A stretch of DNA of 64,000 nucleotides from Eremothecium cymbalariae DBVPG#7215. Its lineage: Eukaryota; Ascomycota; Saccharomycetes; Saccharomycetales; Saccharomycetaceae. The translations under genes were made by a program, and so were the position numbers. Below are positions 20,242 through 30,648 of this stretch, in pieces (positions within the stretch are counted from its first letter, which is position 1; every line of letters starts with the position of its first letter). Below the pieces are notes generated by a model, which was not told the DNA's origin, did not search any database, and was given only the letters and a program-made list of their open reading frames with translations. Location: the NCBI RefSeq assembly GCF_000235365.1, contig NC_016450.1, forward strand, positions 372,001 to 436,000. The letters run 5' to 3'.

Positions 20242-21201
20242 TCAAATGAAGTGGGTTTTTTTCAATAAACTGAAGCAAAGCTTGGTAAAGGACCTGTCTC
20301 CGATCACAGGGAAACGAGCCCAAGAGGAAAATGCAACGGCGTCGACCATTTTGTAAATATATAGGTAGCAATAAATCCTGAAGGCTTCTTTCGTAGTTAT
20401 ACAGGGAAATTCACGTAATTTATTAAAAGCTGACCACATTTCTTTGTTCTTGCAAGCTTCGTTTGGGTAATCGGTAATTATTCCAGCCACAGGTAAGTGC
20501 GAAAGGTACTTGATGTCACTTTCTTTATTAACTGTCCATAAATAGAGCTCTATGGGGCTGTTGCGGAAGAATTCTAACCATTTTTGTTGGAATTCGCGGG
20601 TCCAGGTGCTCACAAATTGTAAGCTGATCCCGTATAACTTGTAGTTGGGGTCGTCCAGTTCTTCAGAATATTTGATGAAGGCGTCGAGTGTTCTAAGGGA
20701 TAGCGTAATGTTCACAATCCGGAATCCCTTCAGTACGGCGGTTTGTACGCCATATTCATACCAATCTATACTCCACAACCCAAAAATGATCCTCTCTCTC
20801 CAATAGGACAAATCATCCACCACATAAAGCATATCTACCAATGCCTTTACTAATATAATCTTTTCATTGGTGAGCTTAACATCTACCATTAACCTCACAT
20901 TCTTATGCCTTGTTAACCACTCTAGGGCATCTCGAAAAGAGGGTAAAGTGACGTCCGGATGGCCTTTAGCATGCAAATATTTCAAACGAGACCAGGTCGT
21001 ACCTTTAATTTTAAAACCATTATTGTATATCCTGCCTGTATTACTATCATGATTTATCACCACAATTCCGTCTTTTGACATCTGAATATCTGTTTCAATA
21101 ACGTCAACACCAGCCTCGTACGCCTTATCATATGCTAGGAGCGTATTCTCAGGATATTCTCCTCTGCCCTTATAAGCCCTATGACCAATAATCTGTACCA
21201 T
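20242..21201 (-). CDS. PGC1: Phosphatidylglycerol phospholipase C (GDPD family)
   Basis: A 319-residue glycerophosphodiester phosphodiesterase-family enzyme; the S. cerevisiae ortholog Pgc1 cleaves phosphatidylglycerol to diacylglycerol and glycerol phosphate and limits its accumulation. Catalytic GDPD motifs are visible: GHRAYKGRGEYPENTLLA (residues 6-23), ETDIQMSKDG (36-45) with the metal-binding E and D, and HDSNTGR (50-56). The C-terminus is hydrophobic and ends FSLLKKTHFI, fitting a membrane tail anchor as in the ortholog (321 residues). Matches YPL206C by position; the adhesin locus follows to its right. Confidence 0.95.
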   Translation of the reverse strand: MVQIIGHRAYKGRGEYPENTLLAYDKAYEAGVDVIETDIQMSKDGIVVINHDSNTGRIYNNGFKIKGTTWSRLKYLHAKGHPDVTLPSFRDALEWLTRHKNVRLMVDVKLTNEKIILVKALVDMLYVVDDLSYWRERIIFGLWSIDWYEYGVQTAVLKGFRIVNITLSLRTLDAFIKYSEELDDPNYKLYGISLQFVSTWTREFQQKWLEFFRNSPIELYLWTVNKESDIKYLSHLPVAGIITDYPNEACKNKEMWSAFNKLREFPCITTKEAFRIYCYLYIYKMVDAVAFSSWARFPVIGDRSFTKLCFSLLKKTHFI

Positions 21202-21885
21202 TTTGTTATAGCTTGTCGTTGGACGATGATGCTGGCGGATAACTAACCCTCTTTTCGTCTTGTTTCTTCCTCAGTTGTATGTTTCGCCAAAAAAAGGAAA
21301 CTAGCTTGTAGGTATGGCACTTGTTGAACTCATGTGTAACCGGTATGGATCGCTATAAAAATATTTGTTCATTGACTTAGTTTGCAGTAACTCTTGAAAA
21401 ATAAAGGAATTTAAAAGAATATTTCAGGTTTGGACCATAAAAAGGGGACCAGTTTGAATGATTTTATAAATCCGAGTCGACATGTTTTATGGTCTTAAAT
21501 TCTTATGAGATTGAAGCATGGTCGTCATAGTACGTAAGGGCATGCTCCCCTGGAGATATTCATACTTTGATTGCCCTGATAAATGTTGTTGAATAATGAA
21601 GTGTTCTTTATTCTTTTACTTATGAAGGAAATAAATGTACGGTCATTAGGTTAAATATATATATATAAAGCTAAGATAAATATAATTAGCTAATAATATA
21701 GTTATATATTTCAAGAATGAGAATCTCAAATCCAGAATCACGTGAAGCATGTCACCTAGCATTCGTTGTATAAGGAATAGTTATAAATTCCTAAAAATTT
21801 ACTATTTCACACCTAAATCTCACAAAAGTATAAGAAAATCACAAATTCAGGAACATCACCACCTACAAGAATTCGTACAGAGGAA
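21202..21885. other. Unique sequence between PGC1 and the inverted repeat
   Basis: About 680 bp of AT-rich, single-copy sequence containing the PGC1 promoter. It includes an AT-rich patch (about 21650-21715) followed by a Cbf1-type site (ATCACGTG near 21737). No open frame or RNA gene is evident. Confidence 0.6.
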
Positions 21886-22056
21886 TAAACACGCAAGGCA
21901 CAGGCAGCAGGGAGGTGGCGGTTAAGCCGCGGGCAAAGAAATGGTATGCGGTGTGAAGTTATCAGCGAATTGTTAAGTGTTACTTACTGTATAGTTTATC
22001 TAACATCCATGTATTTGCACATTGATCGTGCCAGAAAGCTGGATTTCCAGTCACTT

Positions 22057-22093
22057 GATCTTTGTGTGCCTGCATAGAAGGCACACAAAGATC
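22057..22093. repeat. Short perfect hairpin inside the repeat arm
   Basis: GATCTTTGTGTGCCT (22057-22071) and its exact complement (22079-22093) flank a 7-base loop. A mirror copy lies at 25899-25935 in the right arm. Function unknown; it could form a cruciform, an RNA hairpin, or a twin binding site upstream of the adhesin. Confidence 0.85.
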
Positions 22094-22650
22094 ATCCCGT
22101 AGGGCGTTGAGGCAACGGCGGCTACTTGCTTTTCCGCTCAGTGCCCTGCGATAGCACGCACCTGCTGCAATTCACGGACAAAAATAACTTCAACAATATC
22201 AAGAAAGTAAAATTCTCGAGACGCAGAGAAAAAGCCGGAGTGGATGAATGTTCTGAATCAGCGCTAGAAACTTCCGTACATAGTTTTTCTGTGCACTAGA
22301 TAATCAACGCGCCGTATGAGATCACCAATATAGGCACGGGAACGGCGCCCAATGTGATTATATAAGCCGATGCTTGAGTAATCAAGGCACTTGGGGAGCA
22401 ACCATCTTGCATGTGCATGCATGCGCATGCATGAGCCTACATATACTTTGCGTCTGGCTGAAGTAAGAAACTGAACTGCAGAATGGAACGACGACTCATC
22501 CTGATTAGGGAAAAGTGTCCGTTAGAGTTCTATGTACGCTAGACATAAAATGGATCACCATATTTGCTTTGAACCACACAGCAATACAGAGTGCGTGGTC
22601 CGCCTCGAGCTAACATTAGGCAATGTCTAACCGGTAAACTTTATTCTGTA

Positions 22651-22658
22651 TATATAAA
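22651..22658 (+). promoter_or_regulatory. TATA box of the left adhesin gene
   Basis: TATATAAA lies 98 bp upstream of the adhesin ATG, in the range used by regulated yeast promoters. The mirrored copy in the right arm is at 25334-25341. Confidence 0.6.
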
Positions 22659-22755
22659 CAAAATACATCAATTAGGTATTTTAGCTATGTGATTAATTAA
22701 CCAGACAAAGAGCACTCAGTTTGAAAGCACCATTGACAGCTTTTCTCCTATCGTT

Positions 22756-24458
22756 ATGAACTCGCTTTTGCTCTTACTGTGGACTGTTGTCACCGCGGTG
22801 TTCGCCCAAAGCACCAACAGCGGGTACTTACCCGGCTGTGACCCGGTCAGTTTGAACCCTTCTCTAGTGCTTAGGGAAGGTTTTGATATCACGTATTATA
22901 ACTATCCTTGGAGATCTTACAACTATCAGATCAATCGTGGTGTACCTGACAGAGTCACTTATTTAACAAGTGAATATATAAATGGAGGTTATGCCAACTA
23001 TGAGCGTTTGGGAAGTTCCACTGGTGTGACCAATTTGACTTTTCGCTATACTTTTGGTGAAGGAAGAGGTAGAGAAATTGTACAGGGCACTTTGCCGGAT
23101 AACTACCACTTACCTCAGACTATCAATATATCTAATTTTGCGTATTTGGCAACTGGTTATTTTAGGGCGGATCAAGATGGTGTTTACAACTTTACTTTGG
23201 ACTTCGTGGACGACTTCGCTGTTGCTTCATTTGGTAGCGGGAGAGCTTTCACTTGTTGTAATGAACAAAGAAGCTTAACAAATCCTACAGAATTCCAGTT
23301 GAATGCAACTTGGTCTCGTAGTGCTCCTGAAGGTAGATCTTCCGCACCTGTTCGGTTACAACGTGGAGTTTACTATCCAGTAAGACTGTTTTACGTCAAT
23401 ACCAATAACTGGGGAGGTATATCTTTAACCTATACCGATCCAAGTGGTCAACACCATGACGTCTTTGAGAACTCGGTTTTCCAATTCAATGATCAAGATG
23501 AATCTTGTCCAGCGCAAATAGCAACGACTACTGTTCCATATGATGGGTCTGAGACGGTGACTGCTTATACTACGCTTTCCACCTACACCAACTCGCTGAA
23601 CGAGGAAACCACTGGGGAAGTTGTTGTTATTAACACTCCATATGGACACTTAACAACCCACTACTACTGATGGTTGGAGTGGTACCTTCACTACGACAAC
23701 CCATACTTCTATTGCCACTGTGCTTGGCACTGATGGCGTAGAGACCATCGAGACTATCTACTATGTTGTCACTCCAGAGGGTACTGGTGCAGGCGAAGCA
23801 GCAACGACTACTGTTCCATATGATGGGTCTGAGACGGTGACTGCTTATACTACGCTTTCCACCTACACCAACTCGCTGAACGAGGAAACCACTGGGGAAG
23901 TTGTTGTTATTAACACTCCATATGGACACTTAACAACCACTACTACTGATGGTTGGAGTGGTACCTTCACTACGACAACCCATACTTCTATTGCCACTGT
24001 GCTTGGCACTGATGGCGTAGAGACCATCGAGACTATCTACTATGTTGTCACTCCAGAGGGTACTGGTGCAGGCGAAGCAGCAACGACTACTGTTCCATAT
24101 GATGGGTCTGAGACGGTGACTGCTTATACTACGCTTTCCACCTACACCAACTCGCTGAACGAGGAAACCACTGGGGAAGTTGTTGTTATTAACACTCCAT
24201 ATGGACACTTAACAACCACTACTACTGATGGTTGGAGTGGTACCTTCACTACGACAACCCATACTTCTATTGCCACTGTGCTTGGCACTGATGGCGTAGA
24301 GACCATCGAGACTATCTACTATGTTGTCACTCCAGAGGGTACTGGTGCAGGCGAAGCAGCAACGACTACTGTTCCATATGATGGGTCTGAGACGGTGACT
24401 GCTTATACTACGCTTTCCACCTACACCAACTCGCTGAACGAGGAAACCACTGGGGAAG
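22756..24458 (+). CDS. PA14/flocculin-type cell-wall adhesin, left copy (frameshifted, 3' end in gap)
   Basis: The product begins with a signal peptide (residues 1-17, cleavage after VFA) and a PA14-type lectin domain (about 25-250) like that of Flo and Epa adhesins. Two adjacent aspartates (D152-D153 in FVDDFAVASFG) match the DcisD calcium/sugar motif, and NTNNWGG (about 215-221) resembles the second carbohydrate-binding loop. A double cysteine lies at 167-168. Ser/Thr-rich 93-residue repeats with the flocculin signature DGWSGTFTTTT begin at residue 256. An extra C in the CCC run at 23657-23659 shifts the frame and gives a stop at 23668-23670; the original frame then continues to the N gap. 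The C-terminus, where a GPI signal would be expected, is not present. It probably mediates adhesion or flocculation; ligand unknown. Confidence 0.85.
23521..24458 (+). repeat. Tandem 279-bp flocculin repeats
   Basis: Units begin at 23521, 23801, 24080 and 24359; the last is cut by the gap. Units 2 and 3 are 279 bp (93 codons), and unit 1 is 280 bp because of one extra C at 23657-23659. The units otherwise appear identical, suggesting recent homogenisation or collapsed assembly. Each encodes a Thr-rich block beginning ATTTVPYDGSETVTAYTT and containing TTTTTDGWSGTFTTTTHT. Confidence 0.93.
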
Positions 24459-24471
24459 NNNNNNNNNNNNN
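24459..24471. other. Assembly gap of 13 N
   Basis: Thirteen undetermined bases join the tandem repeats of the left gene to the right inverted-repeat arm. The right arm resumes exactly at the repeat boundary, so the gap hides the repeat array of the right gene and the C-terminal parts of both genes; its true size is probably much greater than 13. Confidence 0.95.
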
Positions 24472-25236
24472 TATTTGCGCTGGACAAGATTCATCTTGAT
24501 CATTGAATTGGAAAACCGAGTTCTCAAAGACGTCATGGTGTTGACCACTTGGATCGGTATAGGTTAAAGATATACCTCCCCAGTTATTGGTATTGACGTA
24601 AAACAGTCTTACTGGATAGTAAACTCCACGTTGTAACCGAACAGGTGCGGAAGATCTACCTTCAGGAGCACTACGAGACCAAGTTGCATTCAACTGGAAT
24701 TCTGTAGGATTTGTTAAGCTTCTTTGTTCATTACAACAAGTGAAAGCTCTCCCGCTACCAAATGAAGCAACAGCGAAGTCGTCCACGAAGTCCAAAGTAA
24801 AGTTGTAAACACCATCTTGATCCGCCCTAAAATAACCAGTTGCCAAATACGCAAAATTAGATATATTGATAGTCTGAGGTAAGTGGTAGTTATCCGGCAA
24901 AGTGCCCTGTACAATTTCTCTACCTCTTCCTTCACCAAAAGTATAGCGAAAAGTCAAATTGGTCACACCAGTGGAACTTCCCAAACGCTCATAGTTGGCA
25001 TAACCTCCATTTATATATTCACTTGTTAAATAAGTGACTCTGTCAGGTACACCACGATTGATCTGATAGTTGTAAGATCTCCAAGGATAGTTATAATACG
25101 TGATATCAAAACCTTCCCTAAGCACTAGAGAAGGGTTCAAACTGACCGGGTCACAGCCGGGTAAGTACCCGCTGTTGGTGCTTTGGGCGAACACCGCGGT
25201 GACAACAGTCCACAGTAAGAGCAAAAGCGAGTTCAT
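24472..25236 (-). CDS. PA14/flocculin-type adhesin, right copy (N-terminal 255 codons only)
   Basis: This convergent copy encodes the same signal peptide and PA14 lectin domain as the left gene, apparently identical at every base (start ATG at 25236). It stops at the gap exactly where the Thr-rich repeats would start, so the stalk and cell-wall anchor are missing from the sequence. Complete identity, including 870 bp of upstream DNA, implies very recent duplication, gene conversion, or an assembly duplication of one locus. Whether two real genes exist cannot be decided here. Confidence 0.75.
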
Positions 25237-26106
25237 AACGATAGGAGAAAAGCTGTCAATGGTGCTTTCAAACTGAGTGCTCTTTGTCTGGTTAATTAAT
25301 CACATAGCTAAAATACCTAATTGATGTATTTTGTTTATATATACAGAATAAAGTTTACCGGTTAGACATTGCCTAATGTTAGCTCGAGGCGGACCACGCA
25401 CTCTGTATTGCTGTGTGGTTCAAAGCAAATATGGTGATCCATTTTATGTCTAGCGTACATAGAACTCTAACGGACACTTTTCCCTAATCAGGATGAGTCG
25501 TCGTTCCATTCTGCAGTTCAGTTTCTTACTTCAGCCAGACGCAAAGTATATGTAGGCTCATGCATGCGCATGCATGCACATGCAAGATGGTTGCTCCCCA
25601 AGTGCCTTGATTACTCAAGCATCGGCTTATATAATCACATTGGGCGCCGTTCCCGTGCCTATATTGGTGATCTCATACGGCGCGTTGATTATCTAGTGCA
25701 CAGAAAAACTATGTACGGAAGTTTCTAGCGCTGATTCAGAACATTCATCCACTCCGGCTTTTTCTCTGCGTCTCGAGAATTTTACTTTCTTGATATTGTT
25801 GAAGTTATTTTTGTCCGTGAATTGCAGCAGGTGCGTGCTATCGCAGGGCACTGAGCGGAAAAGCAAGTAGCCGCCGTTGCCTCAACGCCCTACGGGATGA
25901 TCTTTGTGTGCCTTCTATGCAGGCACACAAAGATCAAGTGACTGGAAATCCAGCTTTCTGGCACGATCAATGTGCAAATACATGGATGTTAGATAAACTA
26001 TACAGTAAGTAACACTTAACAATTCGCTGATAACTTCACACCGCATACCATTTCTTTGCCCGCGGCTTAACCGCCACCTCCCTGCTGCCTGTGCCTTGCG
26101 TGTTTA
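24472..26106 (-). repeat. Right arm of 1,635-bp inverted repeat
   Basis: Reverse complement of 21886-23520. Identity ends abruptly at 26106, where the sequence continues into pyrimidine-rich DNA upstream of HRR25. The PGC1-HRR25 neighbourhood outside the arms agrees with ancestral gene order, which supports the placement of both flanks. Confidence 0.95.
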
Positions 26107-27183
26107 AATTGCCTCTCCCATGCTCCCTTTCCCGGTTTAATTGAGACAAAATCGGTCGTCACGTGAGCTACGATCTCCACCAAGCCCCTCTGATTTTCTC
26201 TAAAAGCGCCTGCCCTCTCATTACACATATGGCTTATCTTTACCGCTTCATCGAAACCGTTTCAATATCCCGCTCTCTCCAAAGTTCCGTTTTTCATCAC
26301 CGTCCCCGCGTGCTTTTCCCCTTTTCCAATAATAACTACGACGCACCCACACAATAAAACCTCGCACATATACATCCAAAGAAAGCCTCACTAATAATAA
26401 ACCTGCTCTTCTTCCTGAATCAACACTCATCATAACACTTCCCCCATGAACGCCCCTACCCCACCGCCCACTGCCTACTACCCCCGCCTGTTTTGACCCA
26501 ACCCTGCCGCTGACGCCGCGCTGTCGCTCCCTTTTAGGCACTGGCCGAGGAGGCACTGATGACCTTCCTCCACCCAACATCATGTGATCGGCCCAACATC
26601 CAAACCACGTGCCACCCACCGACGCACACTAACACTTGTATACGAACTCCGCCTCCGCAACCCACAAACTTCAACTCCCCGCCCATCCCCCGGCCCCCTT
26701 TGCTCTCTAACCTTCAAATCTTCCCGTCAGCCGTTACCCTACTTTACCTGCTGTCAATTCCCAATCACGAAAAAAGTAACGTTTGCCACAAGAAAAACCT
26801 CTGGCGGAAGTCTCAAGATTCCAGGAATTCTACTCTCTAACTGCACCAAAATATATACAAGAATAGACTTAGTTGGTATACGAGAAGGACAACTAAAGCA
26901 AAGTTAATTTAAACATATATATCTGTGTTTGTGTCTTTTTTGTATATATGTGTGTGATCCAATAAAGAACAAAGAGCAGCCTAGGTTTATACATTCAACT
27001 ATTTGGCCGTATTATTCTGTTCTATTTCCAAGTCTGCTTTTTTTTCTATATTCTCCCCCGAAATACAAGCAAAAGAGCACAAAAAATTTTGATTCTGGAG
27101 AGTTTTGAATCAACAGACACAACAAAGAAGGCGTTTATTAAAGCATAATTTTTATCTGAAGAGGTAGTAAGAACACTCAAAGT
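26107..27183. other. Pyrimidine-rich region upstream of HRR25
   Basis: About 1.08 kb between the right repeat arm and the HRR25 ATG. The plus strand is unusually C-rich from about 26110 to 26730, with many CCCC runs (several CCCCT, the stress-response-element core), and turns AT-rich near the gene. A Cbf1-like GTCACGTG lies at about 26158. No gene is supported. Confidence 0.6.
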
Positions 27184-28629
27184 ATGGATTTAAGAGTTGG
27201 CAGGAAGTTTCGTATTGGTAGGAAGATTGGGTCAGGGTCTTTTGGTGATATTTACCATGGGACGAACTTGATTAGTGGAGAGGAGGTAGCTATTAAGTTG
27301 GAGCCTATAAGGACGAAGCATCCTCAGTTGGATTATGAGTCGAGGGTGTACAAGTATCTCAGTGGGGGTATTGGTATTCCGTTTATTAGGTGGTTTGGAA
27401 GGGAGGGAGATTACAATGCTATGGTTATAGATTTGTTGGGACCATCGTTGGAAGACTTGTTTAATTATTGTCATCGAAAGTTTTCCTTAAGGACAGTGAT
27501 AATGTTGGCGCTGCAGATGATTTGTCGTATTCAGTATATTCATGGAAGATCTTTTATTCATAGAGACATAAAGCCGGACAATTTTTTGATGGGTGTTGGT
27601 AGGCGTGGGTCTACAGTGCATGTAATTGATTTTGGGCTATCGAAGAAATTCAGAGATTTCCGGACTCACAATCATATTCCGTATCGTGAAAACAAGAACT
27701 TAACGGGGACAGCCCGTTACGCGAGCGTTAACACCCATCTAGGTATTGAACAGAGTAGGCGTGACGATTTGGAGAGCTTGGGATACGTGTTAATTTATTT
27801 TTGCAAGGGGTCTCTACCATGGCAAGGTCTAAGAGCCACGACAAAGAGACAAAAATATGATCGTATTATGGAGAAGAAGTTATGCATCAGTGTGGAACAG
27901 TTGTGTGCAGGTTTGCCTATTGAGTTTGTTGAGTATATGCGTTATTGCAGGAACCTAAGGTTTGATGAAAGGCCTGATTATATGTATGTGGCACGTCTAT
28001 TTAAAGACTTGGCAATTAAGCTTGAGTACCACAATGACCATTTATTTGATTGGACTATGCTACGCTATACAAAGGCTATGATTGACAAGCAGTCGCAGTC
28101 GTCCGACGCACAGCAACAACAACAACAACAACAGTCCGTTCAAGAAGCTGCTAATGGTGAGTCTGACACTGACTCTAAAAACGCCTCCTTTATGAAGGTG
28201 AAGAAGTTGGCAATGATGAAGTTCCCTAGTCACTTCCACTACTGGAAGCCAAATGACACTCATCATCCAAATCCCGAAGAGATCAAGCACCAAACTGTTC
28301 AAAACACACAAATTGTGTCTACGATACCAGATGAAGTATTAAGTGAAATTGATAAGAATATGGAAGCTTTAAAGCAGGAAGCTGAGCAAGGAAGAGTCAG
28401 ACCAGGCAATTCACAGTCACAGCAGCCAAATGGCACTCCGGTTACTTTGCTAGAGCAACAAAAGGCCCAAGTTCAAGGTCAACAAGAACAGCAGCTACAG
28501 CAGCAGCAGCAGCAACTGAATCAACAAGGACAAACTCAAATGCCGTTACAAACTCAAGTACAATCTCCACAGACTCATCCAGCACTAAAACCAGATGGAA
28601 ATGCAGGAGGAACGGGTATATGGTTGTGA
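27184..28629 (+). CDS. HRR25: Casein kinase 1 delta/epsilon Hrr25
   Basis: A 481-residue CK1 delta/epsilon-type kinase. In yeast Hrr25 acts in DNA repair, ribosome maturation (40S), vesicle transport, autophagy and monopolar attachment in meiosis I. Motifs: glycine loop [10 protein letters not shown] (15-24), K38, HRDIKPDN (126-133), [10 protein letters not shown] (149-158) and the CK1 signature [22 protein letters not shown]. The kinase domain ends near residue 295 and is followed by a glutamine/proline-rich tail (CAA/CAG tracts at about 28110-28135 and 28480-28520), as in the S. cerevisiae protein (494 residues). No C-terminal cysteine pair, so not a Yck-type kinase. Corresponds to YPL204W. 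Confidence 0.97.
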   Translation: MDLRVGRKFRIGRKIGSGSFGDIYHGTNLISGEEVAIKLEPIRTKHPQLDYESRVYKYLSGGIGIPFIRWFGREGDYNAMVIDLLGPSLEDLFNYCHRKFSLRTVIMLALQMICRIQYIHGRSFIHRDIKPDNFLMGVGRRGSTVHVIDFGLSKKFRDFRTHNHIPYRENKNLTGTARYASVNTHLGIEQSRRDDLESLGYVLIYFCKGSLPWQGLRATTKRQKYDRIMEKKLCISVEQLCAGLPIEFVEYMRYCRNLRFDERPDYMYVARLFKDLAIKLEYHNDHLFDWTMLRYTKAMIDKQSQSSDAQQQQQQQQSVQEAANGESDTDSKNASFMKVKKLAMMKFPSHFHYWKPNDTHHPNPEEIKHQTVQNTQIVSTIPDEVLSEIDKNMEALKQEAEQGRVRPGNSQSQQPNGTPVTLLEQQKAQVQGQQEQQLQQQQQQLNQQGQTQMPLQTQVQSPQTHPALKPDGNAGGTGIWL

Positions 28630-29589
28630 TCAGAATTAAACATATATATATATATATATTTTAACAAAAAAAATTGATGTGATAAGTAGAATTGGTTTAT
28701 TACTATCACCACTTTACTAATAGCGCAATGACAACTACAACTACAACAATTACAACTACAACAATTACAACTACAACTACAACAAGACCAAGAACAAGAA
28801 CAGAACAAGAACAAGAACAACAGAGCAATCACAAGAACTACTATATCAACCACTACCACTACCACTATTATTATTTTATCGACACAGGTGGCAAATGTGT
28901 AAATTTCAAGCAATTTTTTTCTATCTAACTATTTATCTTCAGGAATCGAGCCATCCTGGCATTCTCACCCCCCCTTCACCCATTCCCGCTAGCACCACCC
29001 ACCCGCAGCCCCCGTCTCCCCACATAGTTCCTTGATTTTTCGAATAGATCAATATACGCACTCAATTACCCTTCCCGATCTCAATTGAATCCCATTAAAT
29101 CCCATTACAGTGTGTCTACTACGCCCGTCTTTCCTTCGGCTATCCGAAGCCATGCGATGCCCTCCGCAGCTCTTTGACAATTGTGCATACATACATACAT
29201 ACATACATACATACATACATAGATATATACATTCTATATATATATTTCAACTATCTCATATTAAATACGTGCTCTAGAGGCCCTATGTAGCTCCCATTAT
29301 CTGTGCTCTTCTCCTTGAGCGTAGATAATGACATACCCCTGGCTGAACATTTCCTCCAATTTGAAGCCCTTTTTTTCACCAACCTTCATCAATAACTTAA
29401 GCCCTGTCCTAATTGCCCCTTTAAAAGCATTGATAAGGTTCCAAAAGTCAGCCAAGTTTTTTTATTTCTTTGTTTGCCAGGGCTGGTAGTGGTAATTACG
29501 TGTTTATACCGGACGTTCACTTTTGACCAGGAATAGCAGTTTTACTTCGTTTCTTCAAGGTTTTAATAAATTTTCAGACTTGGTGCAAA
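28630..29589. other. Long promoter region of TPK2 with simple repeats
   Basis: About 960 bp. It contains a TA repeat (about 28642-28660), an ACA/ACT-type simple repeat (28728-28860), a C-rich patch with CCCCCCC (about 28960-29020), a (CATA)n microsatellite (about 29185-29220), and AT-rich DNA. C-rich STRE-like cores fit stress regulation. I see no gene; frames across the simple repeats code only low-complexity Thr/Arg/Gln. Confidence 0.65.
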
Positions 29590-30648
29590 ATGGCAATGGA
29601 CTTTATGGGACAGCAAAGGTATTCTACGGAATTGGTCGGGGCAGACGTTCAAAAACGATCGTTACTTCCACAGCGGTCAACTGTATCCAAGGGAAAGTAT
29701 AGTTTGCAGGATTTTCAGATTATGCGGACGTTGGGGACGGGTTCTTTTGGGCGTGTGCACTTGGTGCGATCAATCCACAATGGTCGTTATTATGCTATAA
29801 AGATATTAAAGAAACAGCAGGTGGTTCGGATGAAGCAAATTGAACATACCAATGACGAACGAAGGATGCTGAAGTTGGTGGAGCATCCATTTTTGATTCG
29901 GATGTGGGGTACTTTTCAGGATTCCAGGAATTTATTCATGGTTATGGACTATATTGAGGGCGGGGAGTTGTTTTCTCTTTTGAGGAAGTCGCAGAGGTTT
30001 CCTAACCCTGTTGCGAAGTTCTATGCTGCGGAGGTGACATTGGCATTGGAATATCTGCACGCCCATAATATAATTTATCGGGACCTGAAACCAGAAAATA
30101 TTTTATTGGAACGAAATGGACATATTAAAATTACCGATTTCGGGTTTGCCAAGGAAGTTGATACTGTTACATGGACGTTGTGTGGTACTCCCGATTACAT
30201 TGCTCCTGAGGTAATTACGACGAAACCTTATAACAAATCAATAGACTGGTGGTCGCTTGGAATATTGATATTTGAAATGCTGGCCGGCTACACGCCGTTT
30301 TATGATGTCACTCCAATGAAGACATATGAGAAAATCTTGCTGGGAAAGATTGTATATCCGCCATTCTTCCATCCGGATGTAGTTGATTTGCTGAGTAAGT
30401 TAATAACAGAAGACTTAACTCGCAGGCTGGGTAATTTGCAGAGTGGTTCACAAGATATAAAATCCCACCCTTGGTTTGCAGAGGTGATATGGGAGAAGCT
30501 GCTGGCCAAAGACATTGAAACCCCTTACGAACCACCTATAACTGCTGGTGTTGGCGATACATCGCTGTTCGATCAATATCCGGAAGAGCAATTCGATTAT
30601 GGAATCCAGGAGGATGACCCTTATATGAGGTATTTTGTTGATTTTTAA
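29590..30648 (+). CDS. TPK2: cAMP-dependent protein kinase catalytic subunit
   Basis: A 352-residue catalytic subunit of protein kinase A, which mediates nutrient signalling through cAMP. Motifs: [12 protein letters not shown] (48-59), K71, YRDLKPEN (163-170), DFGFAKE (183-189), activation loop [14 protein letters not shown] with T196 as the PDK1-type site, and the AGC C-tail ending YMRYFVDF. The N-terminal extension is short, without the Q-rich stretch of S. cerevisiae Tpk2. The symbol follows synteny with YPL203W, next to HRR25; in a pre-duplication genome the gene may also represent other TPK paralogs. Confidence 0.94.
   Translation: MAMDFMGQQRYSTELVGADVQKRSLLPQRSTVSKGKYSLQDFQIMRTLGTGSFGRVHLVRSIHNGRYYAIKILKKQQVVRMKQIEHTNDERRMLKLVEHPFLIRMWGTFQDSRNLFMVMDYIEGGELFSLLRKSQRFPNPVAKFYAAEVTLALEYLHAHNIIYRDLKPENILLERNGHIKITDFGFAKEVDTVTWTLCGTPDYIAPEVITTKPYNKSIDWWSLGILIFEMLAGYTPFYDVTPMKTYEKILLGKIVYPPFFHPDVVDLLSKLITEDLTRRLGNLQSGSQDIKSHPWFAEVIWEKLLAKDIETPYEPPITAGVGDTSLFDQYPEEQFDYGIQEDDPYMRYFVDF

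Larger units (their letters stand above)
21886..23520 (+). repeat. Left arm of 1,635-bp inverted repeat
   Basis: This arm is the reverse complement of 24472-26106. Coordinates of paired bases always sum to 47992; every stretch I compared matched with no indel. It holds about 870 bp of promoter-side sequence plus the first 255 codons of the adhesin gene. The arm ends exactly where the 279-bp tandem repeats begin. Flanking bases outside the arms do not match, and no target-site duplication is evident. Confidence 0.95.

Noticed and set aside
21886..26106. Inverted-repeat transposon
   Set aside because: The arms carry an adhesin gene and its promoter, with no transposase and no target-site duplication.
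21720..26170. Centromere-like CDEI motifs (ATCACGTG, GTCACGTG) near AT-rich DNA
   Set aside because: The AT-rich patch by 21737 has no CDEIII (no CCGAA core) at the right distance, and ancestral order puts no centromere here. These are more likely Cbf1 sites.
28692..28928. Threonine-rich frame downstream of HRR25
   Set aside because: It is a translation of an ACA/ACT simple repeat, with no other coding signs.
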